Shown: positions 43,252 through 53,438 of the stretch, one piece after another
How the letters are laid out: the number at the start of each line of letters is the position of its first letter
Numbering within the stretch: position 1 is the first letter of the stretch
Position numbers and translations under genes: made by a program
NCBI RefSeq assembly: GCF_019884785.1
Contig: NZ_CP082326.1
Coordinates: 1,357,355 to 1,421,354 of the forward strand
From: Crassaminicella profunda
Lineage (GTDB): Bacteria > Bacillota > Clostridia > Peptostreptococcales > Thermotaleaceae
Length of the DNA stretch: 64,000 bases
Direction: 5' to 3'
Notes under the pieces: model-generated
Told to the model about the DNA's origin: nothing
Seen by the model: the letters and a program-made list of their open reading frames with translations, nothing else
Databases searched by the model: none

Positions 43252-43581
43252 ATGAGCAGGGTAGAAAGAAAAAATTTAAATAAAAAGAATAAAAAAAGAA
43301 GTGGAAGAAAGTGTATTTGTATGTTATTTATGTTTTTTATATTGATCAATGGTATTTTAATTGTAGATGATTCTTTTAGAATGATGATGATGATTGAGGA
43401 ACCAAAAGTTTTTGATCACAAAAAGATTAATGAGCAAGTACATGAAATATGTTTTTGTGGAGAAAATTTCTATATAGATGAACAAAAAATTTATACTACC
43501 TATGAATCTATTAGAAATGAAGTCCAAGATTGTATAGAAATATTGAAAGAAAAGAAAAAGGTGATTTGCAAGGAAAGGTAA
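43252..43581 (+). CDS. small basic membrane protein of unknown function between spoIIP and lepA
   Basis: 109 residues: a strongly basic N-terminus (RVERKNLNKKNKKRSGRK), one membrane segment (CMLFMFFILINGILIV), an unusual FRMMMMIEE run and a short external domain with a Cys-x-Cys (ICFCGEN). GGTGA lies before ATG 43252; earlier ATG and GTG codons fall in the same frame. It starts 13 bp after the spoIIP stop, so the two are co-transcribed, hinting at a sporulation role. No family recognised. Confidence 0.7.
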   Translation: MSRVERKNLNKKNKKRSGRKCICMLFMFFILINGILIVDDSFRMMMMIEEPKVFDHKKINEQVHEICFCGENFYIDEQKIYTTYESIRNEVQDCIEILKEKKKVICKER

Positions 43582-43586
43582 AGGCC

Positions 43587-43612
43587 AGCCGAGTTACTAG
43601 CTCGGCTGTTAT
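43587..43612 (+). terminator. hairpin upstream of lepA
   Basis: AGCCGAG pairs with CTCGGCT (43587-43593 with 43601-43607). The T tract is short. Confidence 0.65.
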
Positions 43613-43703
43613 TATATATCTTTGTAAATAAGAACTCTATACGAGCAAAATGAATTATGATATAATGTTAAAGATTACCGTAGTGTATAGAGGAGGAGTA
43701 GGA

Positions 43704-45518
43704 ATGAGCAGTAATCGTCAACAAAAAATACGTAATTTTAGTATTATTGCCCATATTGATCATGGTAAATCTACCCTTGCCGATAGATTGATAGAAAAAA
43801 CAGGCTTGCTTACACAAAGAGAAATGAAAGATCAAATACTAGATAGTATGGACTTAGAAAGAGAAAGAGGCATAACCATAAAGCTTCAAACAACTCGTCT
43901 GATCTATAAGGATCAGAATGATGAAGAATATGTACTAAATTTAATAGATACACCAGGACATGTAGATTTTACCTATGAGGTATCAAGAAGCTTAGCTGCT
44001 TGTGAGGGAGCTGTATTGGTAGTAGATGCAGCTCAAGGTGTAGAGGCTCAAACTTTAGCAAATGTTTATTTAGCTCTTGATCAAGATTTGGAAATTGTAC
44101 CTGTTATTAATAAAATCGATTTACCTGGCGCAAGGCCAGAGGAAGTGAAGGATGAAATAGAAGATATTATTGGTATTGATGCAAGTGAGGCACCATTGGT
44201 TTCAGCAAAGGCAGGATTAAATATTGAACAAGTTTTAGAAACCATTGTTAAGAATGTGCCATCTCCTACAGGTGATGAAGAGGGTATACTAAAAGCATTA
44301 ATATTCGACTCTTATTATGATAGTTACAAAGGTGTTGTAGCTTATGTGAGAGTGAAACAAGGAACTGTAAAGCCGGGAGATAAGGTTCTTATGATGGCCA
44401 CTGGCAAAAAATTTGAAGTAAATGAAGTAGGGGTGTTTACTCCTGGACCTATGAGTGTAGATGCGTTAAAAGCTGGAGATGTTGGTTATATAACAGCAAG
44501 TATAAAAAATGTAGCGGATACCCAGGTTGGAGATACAATTACAAGTGCACAAAATCCTACTAAGGAGCCGTTACCAGGATATAAAAAAGTAGTACCTATG
44601 GTATATTGTGGGGTTTATCCAGCTGAAGGAGAAAAATATGAAAATGTAAGGGATGCATTAGAAAAATTAAAAGTAAATGATGCTGCATTAGATTTTGAAC
44701 CTGAAACTTCTAATGCATTAGGATTTGGTTTTAGATGTGGATTTTTAGGACTTCTTCATATGGAGATCATCCAAGAAAGGCTAGAAAGGGAATTTGACTT
44801 AGACTTAATCACTACATCCCCAAGTGTTATTTATAGAATTACAAAAACAGATGGAGAAGTTTTGATGATTCAAAATCCAAGCAATTTACCTTCAACCCAA
44901 GAAATCGCTTTTATGGAAGAGCCACTTGTAGATGCAAACATTATGCTTCCTAATGAATATGTTGGAAATATTATGGAATTGTGTCAAGATCGAAGAGGAA
45001 GTATGAAAAATATGGAATATATAGATGAGAGAAGAGTGTCCCTTCATTATGAATTACCTTTAAATGAGGTGATTTATGATTTCTTTGATGCTTTAAAATC
45101 TAAAACAAGAGGGTATGGGTCTTTAGATTATGAATTTAAAGGGTATCAAAGGTCTAAACTTGTAAAAATGGACATATTATTAAACAAAGATGTTGTAGAT
45201 GCATTTTCTATGATTGTCCATGAAAGTAAAGCTGAATCTCGCGGTAGGGTTGTTTGTGAAAAACTAAAAGAAGTCATTCCCCGTCATATGTTTGCTATTC
45301 CAATACAGGCATCTATTGGGACGAAAGTTATTGCTAGAGAGACCATTAGTGCTATGAGAAAAGATGTATTGGCTAAATGTTATGGTGGAGATATATCGAG
45401 AAAGAAAAAACTTTTAGAGAAGCAAAAAGAGGGTAAAAAACGTATGAGACAATTAGGATCAGTAGAAGTTCCTCAGGAAGCTTTTATGGCTGTGTTAAAA
45501 TATGATGATAAAAAATAG
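43704..45518 (+). CDS. lepA: elongation factor 4 (LepA)
   Basis: 604 residues, standard length. A ribosomal GTPase that acts during initiation or back-translocation under stress. G1 [10 protein letters not shown], switch [11 protein letters not shown]4 NKIDLPGA; then EF-G-like domains II, III and V; and the LepA-specific C-terminal domain with RESRGRVV-like [21 protein letters not shown] and [24 protein letters not shown]. The frame opens at 43650; GAGGAGG sets ATG 43704. A TATAAT lies at 43661-43666. Confidence 0.97.
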   Translation: MSSNRQQKIRNFSIIAHIDHGKSTLADRLIEKTGLLTQREMKDQILDSMDLERERGITIKLQTTRLIYKDQNDEEYVLNLIDTPGHVDFTYEVSRSLAACEGAVLVVDAAQGVEAQTLANVYLALDQDLEIVPVINKIDLPGARPEEVKDEIEDIIGIDASEAPLVSAKAGLNIEQVLETIVKNVPSPTGDEEGILKALIFDSYYDSYKGVVAYVRVKQGTVKPGDKVLMMATGKKFEVNEVGVFTPGPMSVDALKAGDVGYITASIKNVADTQVGDTITSAQNPTKEPLPGYKKVVPMVYCGVYPAEGEKYENVRDALEKLKVNDAALDFEPETSNALGFGFRCGFLGLLHMEIIQERLEREFDLDLITTSPSVIYRITKTDGEVLMIQNPSNLPSTQEIAFMEEPLVDANIMLPNEYVGNIMELCQDRRGSMKNMEYIDERRVSLHYELPLNEVIYDFFDALKSKTRGYGSLDYEFKGYQRSKLVKMDILLNKDVVDAFSMIVHESKAESRGRVVCEKLKEVIPRHMFAIPIQASIGTKVIARETISAMRKDVLAKCYGGDISRKKKLLEKQKEGKKRMRQLGSVEVPQEAFMAVLKYDDKK

Positions 45519-45542
45519 TCACCAGATGGGTGACTATTTTTG
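45512..45542 (+). terminator. terminator between lepA and hemW
   Basis: A perfect 12-bp stem (45512-45523 with 45529-45540) ending in T. It overlaps the lepA stop and lies just before the hemW ribosome site, so it may attenuate rather than fully stop transcription. Confidence 0.75.
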
Positions 45543-45561
45543 TTGAATGAGGTGAAAATAA

Positions 45562-46701
45562 ATGAGAGAAATAGGGTTGTATATTCATATACCATTTTGC
45601 AAACAAAAATGCTTCTATTGTGATTTTTGTTCCTTTAGTAATAGGGAAAAAGAAATTTCAGAATATATGGATGCTTTAAGGGAAGAAATGAAATCTTGGG
45701 AAGAAAAGTTAAAGGGATGTAAAATAAAATCTATATTCATTGGTGGAGGCACACCTTCTATTATTCCAATAAAAGAAATGGACAAAATATTAGAGACAAT
45801 TCATTCAAATTTCCATATAAATAAGAAATTAGAATTTTCTATAGAGAGTAATCCTGGAACAATCAACAAAGATAATCTTAATTATTATTTAAAGAATAAT
45901 ATTAATAGATTGAGTATGGGGCTTCAAGCATGGCAAAATGATCATCTTAAAAGTTTAGGAAGAATACACAACAAGGAAGAATTTTTGAAAAATTTTTTAT
46001 TAGCAAGAGAAATAGGATTTGAAAATATTAATATTGACTTAATGTTTGGTTTACCTAATCAAACTTTAAATCAATGGGAAGAAACTTTATATAATGTTAT
46101 TCAATTGAATCCAGAACATATTTCATCCTATAGCTTGAAAATTGAAGAAAATACTGAATTTTATAGATTATATGAAAAGGGAATATTGAAATTACCTTCA
46201 GAAGAATTAGATCGAAGGATGTATCATTTTGCAATGGATTATTTATTAGATTATGGATATAAACACTATGAAATCTCTAATTTTGCAAAGGAAGAAAAAG
46301 AATGTATACACAATAAGATCTATTGGAATAATGAAGAATATATTGGATTTGGTTTAGGTGCCCATTCATATTTTAATAAAAATAGGTTTTCGAATACCAT
46401 GATTATGGAAAAATATATAAATAATATTCATAAAAAATTAAGTCCTTGTGAAGGGAAAGAAAGCATTTCAAGGAAAGATGAAATTGCAGAAACTATGTTT
46501 TTAGGCTTAAGAATGATGAGAGGAATCAACATTAAGGAATTTAAGGAGCGGTTTGGATGTACACCTTTTAAAATTTATTCAGAAGAAATTTTAAAATTTA
46601 AAAAACTAGGATTGTTATCTACAGATGATCAATACATAAGATTGACAAGACGAGGGATTGATTTATCCAATCAAGTTTTTGTATCTTTTTTACCTGATTA
46701 A
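45562..46701 (+). CDS. hemW: radical-SAM heme chaperone HemW
   Basis: 379 residues. The radical-SAM cluster motif is CKQKCFYCDF (C-x3-C-x2-C) near residue 14, with the extra following Cys typical of the HemN/HemW group. GGGTPS and the SMGLQ, DLMFGLPNQT segments follow, and a HemN-type C-terminal domain. HemW inserts heme into respiratory proteins; it lacks residues that make HemN an oxygen-independent coproporphyrinogen oxidase. In anaerobes it is often next to lepA and hrcA, as here. Confidence 0.92.
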   Translation: MREIGLYIHIPFCKQKCFYCDFCSFSNREKEISEYMDALREEMKSWEEKLKGCKIKSIFIGGGTPSIIPIKEMDKILETIHSNFHINKKLEFSIESNPGTINKDNLNYYLKNNINRLSMGLQAWQNDHLKSLGRIHNKEEFLKNFLLAREIGFENINIDLMFGLPNQTLNQWEETLYNVIQLNPEHISSYSLKIEENTEFYRLYEKGILKLPSEELDRRMYHFAMDYLLDYGYKHYEISNFAKEEKECIHNKIYWNNEEYIGFGLGAHSYFNKNRFSNTMIMEKYINNIHKKLSPCEGKESISRKDEIAETMFLGLRMMRGINIKEFKERFGCTPFKIYSEEILKFKKLGLLSTDDQYIRLTRRGIDLSNQVFVSFLPD

Positions 46702-46720
46702 AAAAATAACAAAAAGGATA

Positions 46721-46790
46721 TTGACAAATGATTTCATTAATGATAATTTTAAATCATAATAGTTTAGCACTCATTAGAAGAGAGTGCTAA
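46721..46790 (+). promoter_or_regulatory. heat-shock promoter with CIRCE operator
   Basis: TTGACA at 46721-46726 is the -35. TTAGCACTC (46764-46772), nine bases, and GAGTGCTAA (46782-46790) form a perfect CIRCE element, the binding site of HrcA. It controls the hrcA-grpE-dnaK-dnaJ operon, and HrcA thereby represses its own gene. Confidence 0.95.
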
Positions 46791-46807
46791 CAAATAGGAG
46801 TGATATT

Positions 46808-47830
46808 ATGGAACTGGGAGAAAGAAAGTTAAGGATTCTGCAGGCCATAATAAGAGATTTTATTTTTACAGCTGAACCCATAGGCTCAAGAACCCTGATG
46901 AAAAAATATGATTTAGGAATAAGTGCTGCTACTATACGAAATGAAATGGCAGATTTAGAAGAACTGGGCTTTTTACATCAACCTCATACTTCTTCAGGAA
47001 GAATTCCATCTGATAAAGGGTATCGGTTATATGTAGATAGTTTAATGATTATGGACAATTTAGCTCAAAAACAGAAACAGGTTATAAAAAATAGCTTTGT
47101 AGAATCTGTAGGAGAGTTAGAGCAGATCATTACGAGCACTTCAAGAATTTTGTCTAAGATGACAAAATTAACTTCTATTGTTTTGTCTCCACAATTTGAG
47201 CAAAGCAAGTTAAAATCAGTTCAATTGGTTCCTATTGATGAAAAAAATGTGTTGTTGGTAGTTATATCGCAATCTGGTATTGTGAGAAATGCAATTTTAA
47301 GAATCAATGAAGGTTATACATTAGATAATTTAGCAATAATTTCTAAAATATTAAATAGTAAATTAAAAGGTCTAACAATTGGAGATATCAATTTTTATGT
47401 GGTTAAAAATATAAAAATGGAAATGAAAAAGCTGAATGCACTGATTGATGCAATTATTCCTGTTTTGTTAGCAACGCTAGAAGATATGGTTAATGTACAA
47501 TTATATTTAGATGGTATAACAAATATTTTTCATTTGCCAGAGTATCATAATATAGAAAAAGCAAGAGATTTTATGGAAATGTTAGACCAAAAAGAGCATA
47601 TCATGGAATTGTTAATGGATAGTAAGGATGGTTTAGATATTACTATTGGGAAAGAAAATAAGCATGAAGAAATGCAAAGTTGTAGCTTGATAACAGCAAC
47701 CTATAAGGTAAATGGATTTATTGTTGGAAAAATTGGGGTCATTGGACCTACAAGGATGAATTATGATCATATTATTTCTGTTGTAGATTGTGTGACAAAG
47801 AATCTAACAAATTTATTAAATGATCGCTAA
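46808..47830 (+). CDS. hrcA: heat-inducible transcription repressor HrcA
   Basis: 340 residues. Winged helix at the N-terminus (LGERKLRILQAIIRDFI, GSRTLMKKYDLGISAATIRNEMADLEELGFL), followed by a GAF-like dimerisation domain. It represses class-I heat-shock genes through CIRCE, and GroEL is needed to keep it folded. ATG 46808 is set by TAGGAGTG; an upstream TTG frame start at 46784 lies within the CIRCE sequence and is rejected. First gene of the operon. Confidence 0.97.
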   Translation: MELGERKLRILQAIIRDFIFTAEPIGSRTLMKKYDLGISAATIRNEMADLEELGFLHQPHTSSGRIPSDKGYRLYVDSLMIMDNLAQKQKQVIKNSFVESVGELEQIITSTSRILSKMTKLTSIVLSPQFEQSKLKSVQLVPIDEKNVLLVVISQSGIVRNAILRINEGYTLDNLAIISKILNSKLKGLTIGDINFYVVKNIKMEMKKLNALIDAIIPVLLATLEDMVNVQLYLDGITNIFHLPEYHNIEKARDFMEMLDQKEHIMELLMDSKDGLDITIGKENKHEEMQSCSLITATYKVNGFIVGKIGVIGPTRMNYDHIISVVDCVTKNLTNLLNDR

Positions 47831-47935
47831 AAGAGAATATGGATCTGGTGCAAAATAGTTATATTTTGTACTAGGTCTATGCCTTTTATCATAGAGATTT
47901 ACCTATTAAAATATAATCTTAGGCAGGTGAAAGTA

Positions 47936-48490
47936 ATGGAAGAAAATAATTTCCAGGAAGAGAAAAATGATGAAATTGTAGACGATAACTTAGATGCTAC
48001 AAAAGAAGAATTAAAAGAAGAGTCTCAAATGGATGAAGGTAGCATAGATTTTAAGAAGCTACAAGAAGAAAAAGAAGAGTTAAATAGCCAATATTTAAGA
48101 ATGACAGCAGATTTTCAAAATTATAAAAAAAGAGTAGAAAAAGAAAAAAGTGATATCTATCAATTTGCAAATGAAAAATTAATATTAGATTTGCTTCCAA
48201 TTGTAGATAATTTTGAGAGAGCTGTAAAATCTTATAAAGATGAAGGAAAAGATGAATCCTTTACACAAGGAGTAGAGATGATTCTACAACAATTTTTAGA
48301 GGTGTTCAAAAAAAATGGAGCAGAGGAAATTGAAGCTTTAGGAAAAGAGTTTGACCCAAATTTTCATCATGCTGTTATGCAAGAAGAAAGTGATGAACAT
48401 GAAAGCAATACAGTAATAGATGTTTTTCAAAAGGGATATATCCTTAATGGGAAGACTATTCGACCAAGTATGGTTAAAGTTGTAAAATAA
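47936..48490 (+). CDS. grpE: nucleotide exchange factor GrpE
   Basis: 184 residues. An acidic, disordered N-terminus and long dimer-forming coiled coil (about 35-85, ADFQNYKKRVEKEKSDIYQFA) precede the C-terminal beta domain, ending GYILNGKTIRPSMVKVVK as in the family. It releases ADP from DnaK. The frame is open from 47879; the GCAGGTGA site sets ATG 47936. Lies between hrcA and dnaK, CIRCE-controlled. Confidence 0.96.
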   Translation: MEENNFQEEKNDEIVDDNLDATKEELKEESQMDEGSIDFKKLQEEKEELNSQYLRMTADFQNYKKRVEKEKSDIYQFANEKLILDLLPIVDNFERAVKSYKDEGKDESFTQGVEMILQQFLEVFKKNGAEEIEALGKEFDPNFHHAVMQEESDEHESNTVIDVFQKGYILNGKTIRPSMVKVVK

Positions 48491-48526
48491 AAATTTATAC
48501 ATAAATATGAAGGAGGAAATAATACA

Positions 48527-50362
48527 ATGGGTAAAATAATTGGTATTGACTTAGGAACAACTAACTCATGTGTTGCAGTATTAGAAGGTGGAGAGCCAGT
48601 TGTAATTCCAAATGCTGAAGGAAATAGAACAACACCATCTGTTGTAGCATTTACAAAGAATGGAGAAAGACTTGTAGGAGAAACAGCAAAAAGACAGGGA
48701 ATTACAAATCCTGATAAGACAATTATGTCTATAAAAAGAGAAATGGGTACTGATCATAAAACAACTATTGATGGAAAAGACTATTCACCGCAAGAAATAT
48801 CAGCAATGACACTTATGAAGTTAAAAGCAGATGCTGAAAGTTATTTAGGAGAAAAAGTTACCGAAGCAGTTATTACGGTTCCTGCTTATTTTACAGATAG
48901 TCAAAGACAAGCTACAAAAGATTCTGGAAAAATTGCAGGTCTTGAAGTAAAAAGAATTATCAATGAGCCAACAGCAGCATCTTTAGCATATGGATTAGAT
49001 AAAGAAAATGAGCATCAAAAGATTATCGTATTTGACTTAGGTGGAGGAACTTTTGACGTTTCTGTATTAGAACTTGGGGATGGTGTATTTGAAGTATTAG
49101 CTACTCATGGAAATAATCACCTTGGTGGAGATGATTTTGACCAAGTAATCATAGACTTTTTAGCTGAAAGCTTCCAAAAAGAGCATGGGGTAGATTTAAG
49201 AAAAGATAAAATGTCTCTACAAAGATTAAAAGAAGCTGCTGAAAATGCAAAGAAAGAATTATCAAGTACACAAACAGCAAATATAAACTTACCATTTATT
49301 ACAGCAACTGCAGAGGGACCATTACATTTAAATATGGATTTAACAAGAGCAAAGTTTAATCAACTTTCAGCTAGCTTAGTAGAAGCGACAATGGAACCAA
49401 CAAGAAAAGCATTAAATGATGCAGGTCTTTCAACAGGAGAAGTGGATAAGGTAATCCTTGTAGGAGGATCAACAAGAATTCCAGCAGTTCAAGAAGCTGT
49501 TCAGAAACTTACAGGAAAAGAGCCTCATAAAGGAGTAAATCCTGATGAATGTGTAGCAATTGGTGCTGCTATTCAAGCTGGAGTATTAACTGGAGAAGTA
49601 AAAGATGTATTATTACTTGATGTAACACCACTTTCATTAGGAATTGAAACTCTTGGAAGTGTGTTTACAAAATTGATTGAAAGAAATACAACAATTCCTA
49701 CAAGAAAGAGCCAAGTTTTCTCTACTGCAGCAGATAATCAAACAGCTGTTGATATTCATGTATTACAAGGGGAAAGACAAATGGCAAGTGACAATATCAC
49801 ATTAGGTAGATTCCAATTAGGTGGTATTATGCCAGCACCAAGAGGTGTTCCTCAAATTGAAGTAACTTTTGATATTGATGCTAATGGTATTGTAAATGTT
49901 AGTGCAAAGGATAAAGGTACAGGTAAAGAGCAAAAGATTACAATTACTGCATCAACAAATTTAAGTGATGAAGAAATAGAAAAAAAGGTAAAAGATGCTG
50001 AAAAGTTTGCAGAAGAAGATAAGAAAAGAAAAGAAGCCATTGAAGCAAAAAATAAAGCAGATACAATGGTTTATGAAACAGAAAAAGCATTAAAAGAAGT
50101 TGGAGATAAAATTAGTGCTGAAGAAAAAACAGACGTTGAAGGAAAGCTTGAAGTACTTAAAAAAGCTATAGAAAGTGATGATACAGAAGCTATTACAAAA
50201 GCAACAGAAGAATTAACAAATGCTTTCCATGCATTATCTCAAAAGATGTATCAAGAAGCAGCTGGGCAAAATCCAGGTGCAGCAGAAGGACAAAATACAG
50301 AGAGTAGCCAGGATGATAATGTTGTAGATGCAGATTATGAAGTGGTAGATGATGATAAATAG
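48527..50362 (+). CDS. dnaK: molecular chaperone DnaK (Hsp70)
   Basis: 611 residues. The ATPase domain (about 1-360) has [38 protein letters not shown] and [15 protein letters not shown]. The substrate domain has [13 protein letters not shown] and [16 protein letters not shown], followed by a helical lid and a Gly/Gln-rich then acidic tail ending [11 protein letters not shown]. It lacks the extra loop of Gram-negative DnaK, as usual in Firmicutes. GAAGGAGG precedes the ATG. Confidence 0.98.
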   Translation: MGKIIGIDLGTTNSCVAVLEGGEPVVIPNAEGNRTTPSVVAFTKNGERLVGETAKRQGITNPDKTIMSIKREMGTDHKTTIDGKDYSPQEISAMTLMKLKADAESYLGEKVTEAVITVPAYFTDSQRQATKDSGKIAGLEVKRIINEPTAASLAYGLDKENEHQKIIVFDLGGGTFDVSVLELGDGVFEVLATHGNNHLGGDDFDQVIIDFLAESFQKEHGVDLRKDKMSLQRLKEAAENAKKELSSTQTANINLPFITATAEGPLHLNMDLTRAKFNQLSASLVEATMEPTRKALNDAGLSTGEVDKVILVGGSTRIPAVQEAVQKLTGKEPHKGVNPDECVAIGAAIQAGVLTGEVKDVLLLDVTPLSLGIETLGSVFTKLIERNTTIPTRKSQVFSTAADNQTAVDIHVLQGERQMASDNITLGRFQLGGIMPAPRGVPQIEVTFDIDANGIVNVSAKDKGTGKEQKITITASTNLSDEEIEKKVKDAEKFAEEDKKRKEAIEAKNKADTMVYETEKALKEVGDKISAEEKTDVEGKLEVLKKAIESDDTEAITKATEELTNAFHALSQKMYQEAAGQNPGAAEGQNTESSQDDNVVDADYEVVDDDK

Positions 50363-50367
50363 ATAAA

Positions 50368-50393
50368 AAGGCACCCAATTGGGTGCCTTACAA
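50368..50393 (+). terminator. terminator-like hairpin between dnaK and dnaJ
   Basis: AAGGCACCC pairs with GGGTGCCTT around AATT, with no long T tract. It may lower dnaJ expression relative to dnaK. Confidence 0.65.
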
Positions 50394-50485
50394 ATGTGAA
50401 AAGTCTTGCGAAAAATAGATATTTCTCATATAATTGATATAGTTTGTGACGCTCACAAAACCTGATTAGAAAGGCGGTGAGAAGA

Positions 50486-51619
50486 ATGTCTAAAAGAGAT
50501 TACTATGAAGTTTTAGGTGTAGACAAAGGTGCTGATGAACAAACCATAAAGAGAGCCTATAGAAAAATGGCTATGAAATATCATCCAGATAGAAATCCAG
50601 GAGATACACAAGCAGAAGAAAAATTTAAAGAAGCCAATGAAGCTTATGAAATATTAAGTGATCAAAACAAAAGAGCAAGATATGATCAATTTGGTCATGC
50701 AGGTGTAGATGGAAATGCACAAGGCGGATTTGGTGGAGCATCTGGGTTTGGTGGATTTGAGGATATATTTGGTGATATCTTTGATATGTTTGGAGGTGGA
50801 TTTTCAAGCTCTAGAAGAAAAGCAGGTCCGAAAAAGGGTGATGACTTAAAATATGAGTTGCCGATAAGCTTTGAAGAGGCCGCATTTGGAGTTGAAAAAG
50901 AGATAACCATCAAAAGACATGAGAATTGCAGCACGTGTAATGGAACAGGAGCAAAACCTGGAACAAGCAAAAAAACTTGTAGTAAGTGTAATGGAACAGG
51001 TGAAGTCCGTTATGCAACGAGAACACCATTAGGTCAATTTGTAAATGTAAAACCTTGTGATGCATGTAATGGAGAAGGTCATATTATAGAAAAACCTTGT
51101 GAAAAGTGCCATGGAACTGGTAAAGAACTAAAACAAAAGAAAATACAAATTAAAGTTCCAGCAGGTGTAGATACGGGTTCTGTCATCCCATTAAGAGGGG
51201 AAGGTGAACCAGGAGAAAAAGGTGGGCCTAGTGGGGATTTATATATAGTTTTAAGAGTAAGACCTCATGGAATTTTTAAAAGAGATGGAAACGATGTGAT
51301 TTGTGAGATTCCAATTACTTTTGTACAGGCAACATTAGGAGATGAATTAGTTGTTCCTACCTTAGATGGGAAAATAAAGTATAATATTGCGGAAGGAACA
51401 CAAAGTGGAACAATTTTTAGGATAAAAGGTAAGGGGATACCAAGCTTAAGAGGTTATGGAAGAGGGGACCTTTACGTAAAAGTGATTGTAGAAGTTCCTA
51501 AGAAATTAAATGAAAAACAAAAAGAATTATTGAAACAATTTGCAGATATAATGGGCGAAGATGTACATGAACAAAGAAAATCCTTTTTTCATAAAGTAAA
51601 AGAGGTTTTTGGTATTTAA
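50486..51619 (+). CDS. dnaJ: chaperone DnaJ (Hsp40)
   Basis: 377 residues, type I DnaJ. J domain with the HPD motif ([10 protein letters not shown] near residue 33), a Gly/Phe-rich linker, then four CxxCxGxG zinc repeats: [24 protein letters not shown] and CEKCHGTG. The C-terminal substrate-binding domains follow. It stimulates DnaK ATPase and delivers clients. AAGGCGGTGAGAAG sets ATG 50486 rather than the earlier in-frame codon at 50477. Confidence 0.98.
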   Translation: MSKRDYYEVLGVDKGADEQTIKRAYRKMAMKYHPDRNPGDTQAEEKFKEANEAYEILSDQNKRARYDQFGHAGVDGNAQGGFGGASGFGGFEDIFGDIFDMFGGGFSSSRRKAGPKKGDDLKYELPISFEEAAFGVEKEITIKRHENCSTCNGTGAKPGTSKKTCSKCNGTGEVRYATRTPLGQFVNVKPCDACNGEGHIIEKPCEKCHGTGKELKQKKIQIKVPAGVDTGSVIPLRGEGEPGEKGGPSGDLYIVLRVRPHGIFKRDGNDVICEIPITFVQATLGDELVVPTLDGKIKYNIAEGTQSGTIFRIKGKGIPSLRGYGRGDLYVKVIVEVPKKLNEKQKELLKQFADIMGEDVHEQRKSFFHKVKEVFGI

Positions 51620-51623
51620 TAGG

Positions 51624-51650
51624 AACACCCAGTAATGACTGGGTGTTTCA
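51624..51650 (+). terminator. terminator after dnaJ
   Basis: AACACCCAGT pairs with ACTGGGTGTT (51624-51633 with 51638-51647). Confidence 0.85.
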
Positions 51651-51730
51651 TTATATTTTAAAATTTCTGGTAAATATAAATATTCTAGGGTATAATAACA
51701 GATAAAGTGAAAAGCGCGGAGGTTTTGTAT

Positions 51731-52687
51731 ATGAAATGGATAGAAGTGAAAATTAAAACCACTACAGAGGCTGTTGAGGCGGTAGCAAATATTTTATATG
51801 ATGTAGGCGTAGGTGGAGTAGCCATAGAAGACCCAAATGATCCTATTTTTAAACAAAAGGAATCTGGAGATTGGGACTATATGGATGAATCTATCCTACA
51901 AAGTGATTATGAAGGAGCAATTGTAAAGGGATATCTTCCAGAGAGTGAGGATTTATTAGATAAAATAGAACTAATAAAGCAAAGCGTAGAAAAAATACCA
52001 CAATATAATCTTGATAAAGGATTGGGAGAAGTGACCACATCAGAAGTATATGAAGAGGATTGGGCCAATGCATGGAAAAAATATTATAAACCTAAAAAAA
52101 TAGGGGACCAAGTAGTAATCAAACCTTCTTGGGAAGAATATACGCCGTCATCGGATGACATTGTTATAGAACTTGACCCTGGTATGGCATTTGGAACAGG
52201 AACCCATGAAACAACGATGATGTGTATACAAAATTTAGAGAAATATGTAAACAACACTTCAACAGTATTCGATATTGGTTGTGGAAGTGGGATTCTTTCT
52301 ATTGTAGCTGCAAAGCTTGGAGCTAAAGAAGTGATTGGTGTTGATTTAGATGAAGTAGCTGTAAAAGCATCTAAACAAAATGTATCAGACAATGGGGTAG
52401 AAAATATTGTTACAATTAAACATGGAAATCTAATGGATGTGATTGATGGACAAGCAGATCTTGTTGTTGCAAATATTATTGCAGATGTAATTATATACTT
52501 ATCTAACTTTATAAAAGATTTTATGAAAGAAAAAAGTGTTTTTATTGCTTCGGGTATTATTCTTGATAAAGTGGATGAAGTCGTTAATGCTTTAGAAAAG
52601 AATAAAATGGAAATTATAGAAGTTCGTAAGCAGGGTGAATGGGCAGCCATTGTTTCAAAACCAACGGGAGATAAAAAAGATGCATAG
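51731..52687 (+). CDS. prmA: ribosomal protein L11 methyltransferase
   Basis: 318 residues. An N-terminal L11-recognition domain (MKWIEVKIKTTTEAVEAVANIL) leads into a SAM-dependent methyltransferase domain: PGMAFGTGTHETT, motif I VFDIGCGSGILSIVAAKLGA, and the catalytic-site NIIADVI. It trimethylates L11. GCGGAGG sets ATG 51731; a longer frame from 51707 is rejected. A TATAAT lies about 40 bp upstream. Overlaps rsmE by 8 bp. Confidence 0.96.
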   Translation: MKWIEVKIKTTTEAVEAVANILYDVGVGGVAIEDPNDPIFKQKESGDWDYMDESILQSDYEGAIVKGYLPESEDLLDKIELIKQSVEKIPQYNLDKGLGEVTTSEVYEEDWANAWKKYYKPKKIGDQVVIKPSWEEYTPSSDDIVIELDPGMAFGTGTHETTMMCIQNLEKYVNNTSTVFDIGCGSGILSIVAAKLGAKEVIGVDLDEVAVKASKQNVSDNGVENIVTIKHGNLMDVIDGQADLVVANIIADVIIYLSNFIKDFMKEKSVFIASGIILDKVDEVVNALEKNKMEIIEVRKQGEWAAIVSKPTGDKKDA

Positions 52688-53438
52688 ATTTTTTGTAGAT
52701 GAGAAAAATATCTCAGAAGAAAACAAAAAAATTTTCATGGATGATTCAGAAGATGTAAAACATATAGGAAAGGTTTTAAGACTTTCTAAAGATGATTGTA
52801 TAGAAGTTTGCAATGGAAATAATTATGACTACATAGGAAAAATCGTAGCCATATCAAAAGCGCAAATAGAATTAGAAATTCTTGAGAAAAAAATATCAGG
52901 TACTGAATCTAATATACAAGTTACTCTTTTTCAAGGAATTCCTAAATCAAGTAAAATGGATATGATTATACAAAAATGTACTGAATTAGGGATCGTAAAA
53001 ATCGTTCCTGTAATAACAGAAAGAACTATTGTGCAAATAAAAGATAAAAAAGCTGAGACTAAAAAGATTCAAAGATGGCAAAAGGTTGCAGATTCAGCAG
53101 CGAAGCAATGCAAACGAGGTGTTATACCCAAAGTTACAGAACCCGTTTCTTTTGAAGAAATGATTCATAATTTATCAACGTATGATTTGAAAATCATACC
53201 CTATGAACAGGAACGAAAAGAAGGATTAAAAAATATTTTAAGCACGAACAAAGAATATAAGAAAGTGGCCATCATCATTGGTCCAGAAGGTGGATTTGAA
53301 CAGGATGAAGTTATAAAAGCTCAAAATGCTGGAGTAAAATCTATTACTCTAGGGCCTAGAATATTAAGAACAGAAACTGCCGGATTTGTAGCTTTAAGTA
53401 TATTAATGTATGAGATAGGGGATTTAGGAGGCAAATAA
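52680..53438 (+). CDS. rsmE: 16S rRNA (uracil-1498-N3)-methyltransferase RsmE
   Basis: 252 residues. N-terminal PUA-like domain (MHRFFVDEKNI, HIGKVLRLSKDD) and C-terminal SPOUT trefoil-knot domain with KSSKMDMIIQKCTELGI, IIGPEGGFEQDEV and LGPRILRTETAGFVALS, the SAM-binding knot. ATG 52680 lies within the last codons of prmA, behind GGGAG, so the two are coupled. Confidence 0.95.
   Translation: MHRFFVDEKNISEENKKIFMDDSEDVKHIGKVLRLSKDDCIEVCNGNNYDYIGKIVAISKAQIELEILEKKISGTESNIQVTLFQGIPKSSKMDMIIQKCTELGIVKIVPVITERTIVQIKDKKAETKKIQRWQKVADSAAKQCKRGVIPKVTEPVSFEEMIHNLSTYDLKIIPYEQERKEGLKNILSTNKEYKKVAIIIGPEGGFEQDEVIKAQNAGVKSITLGPRILRTETAGFVALSILMYEIGDLGGK

Noticed and set aside
52084-52650. 188-residue minus-strand reading frame within prmA
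   Set aside because: Antisense to a clear methyltransferase gene, with Ser/Ile/Thr composition typical of a shadow frame.
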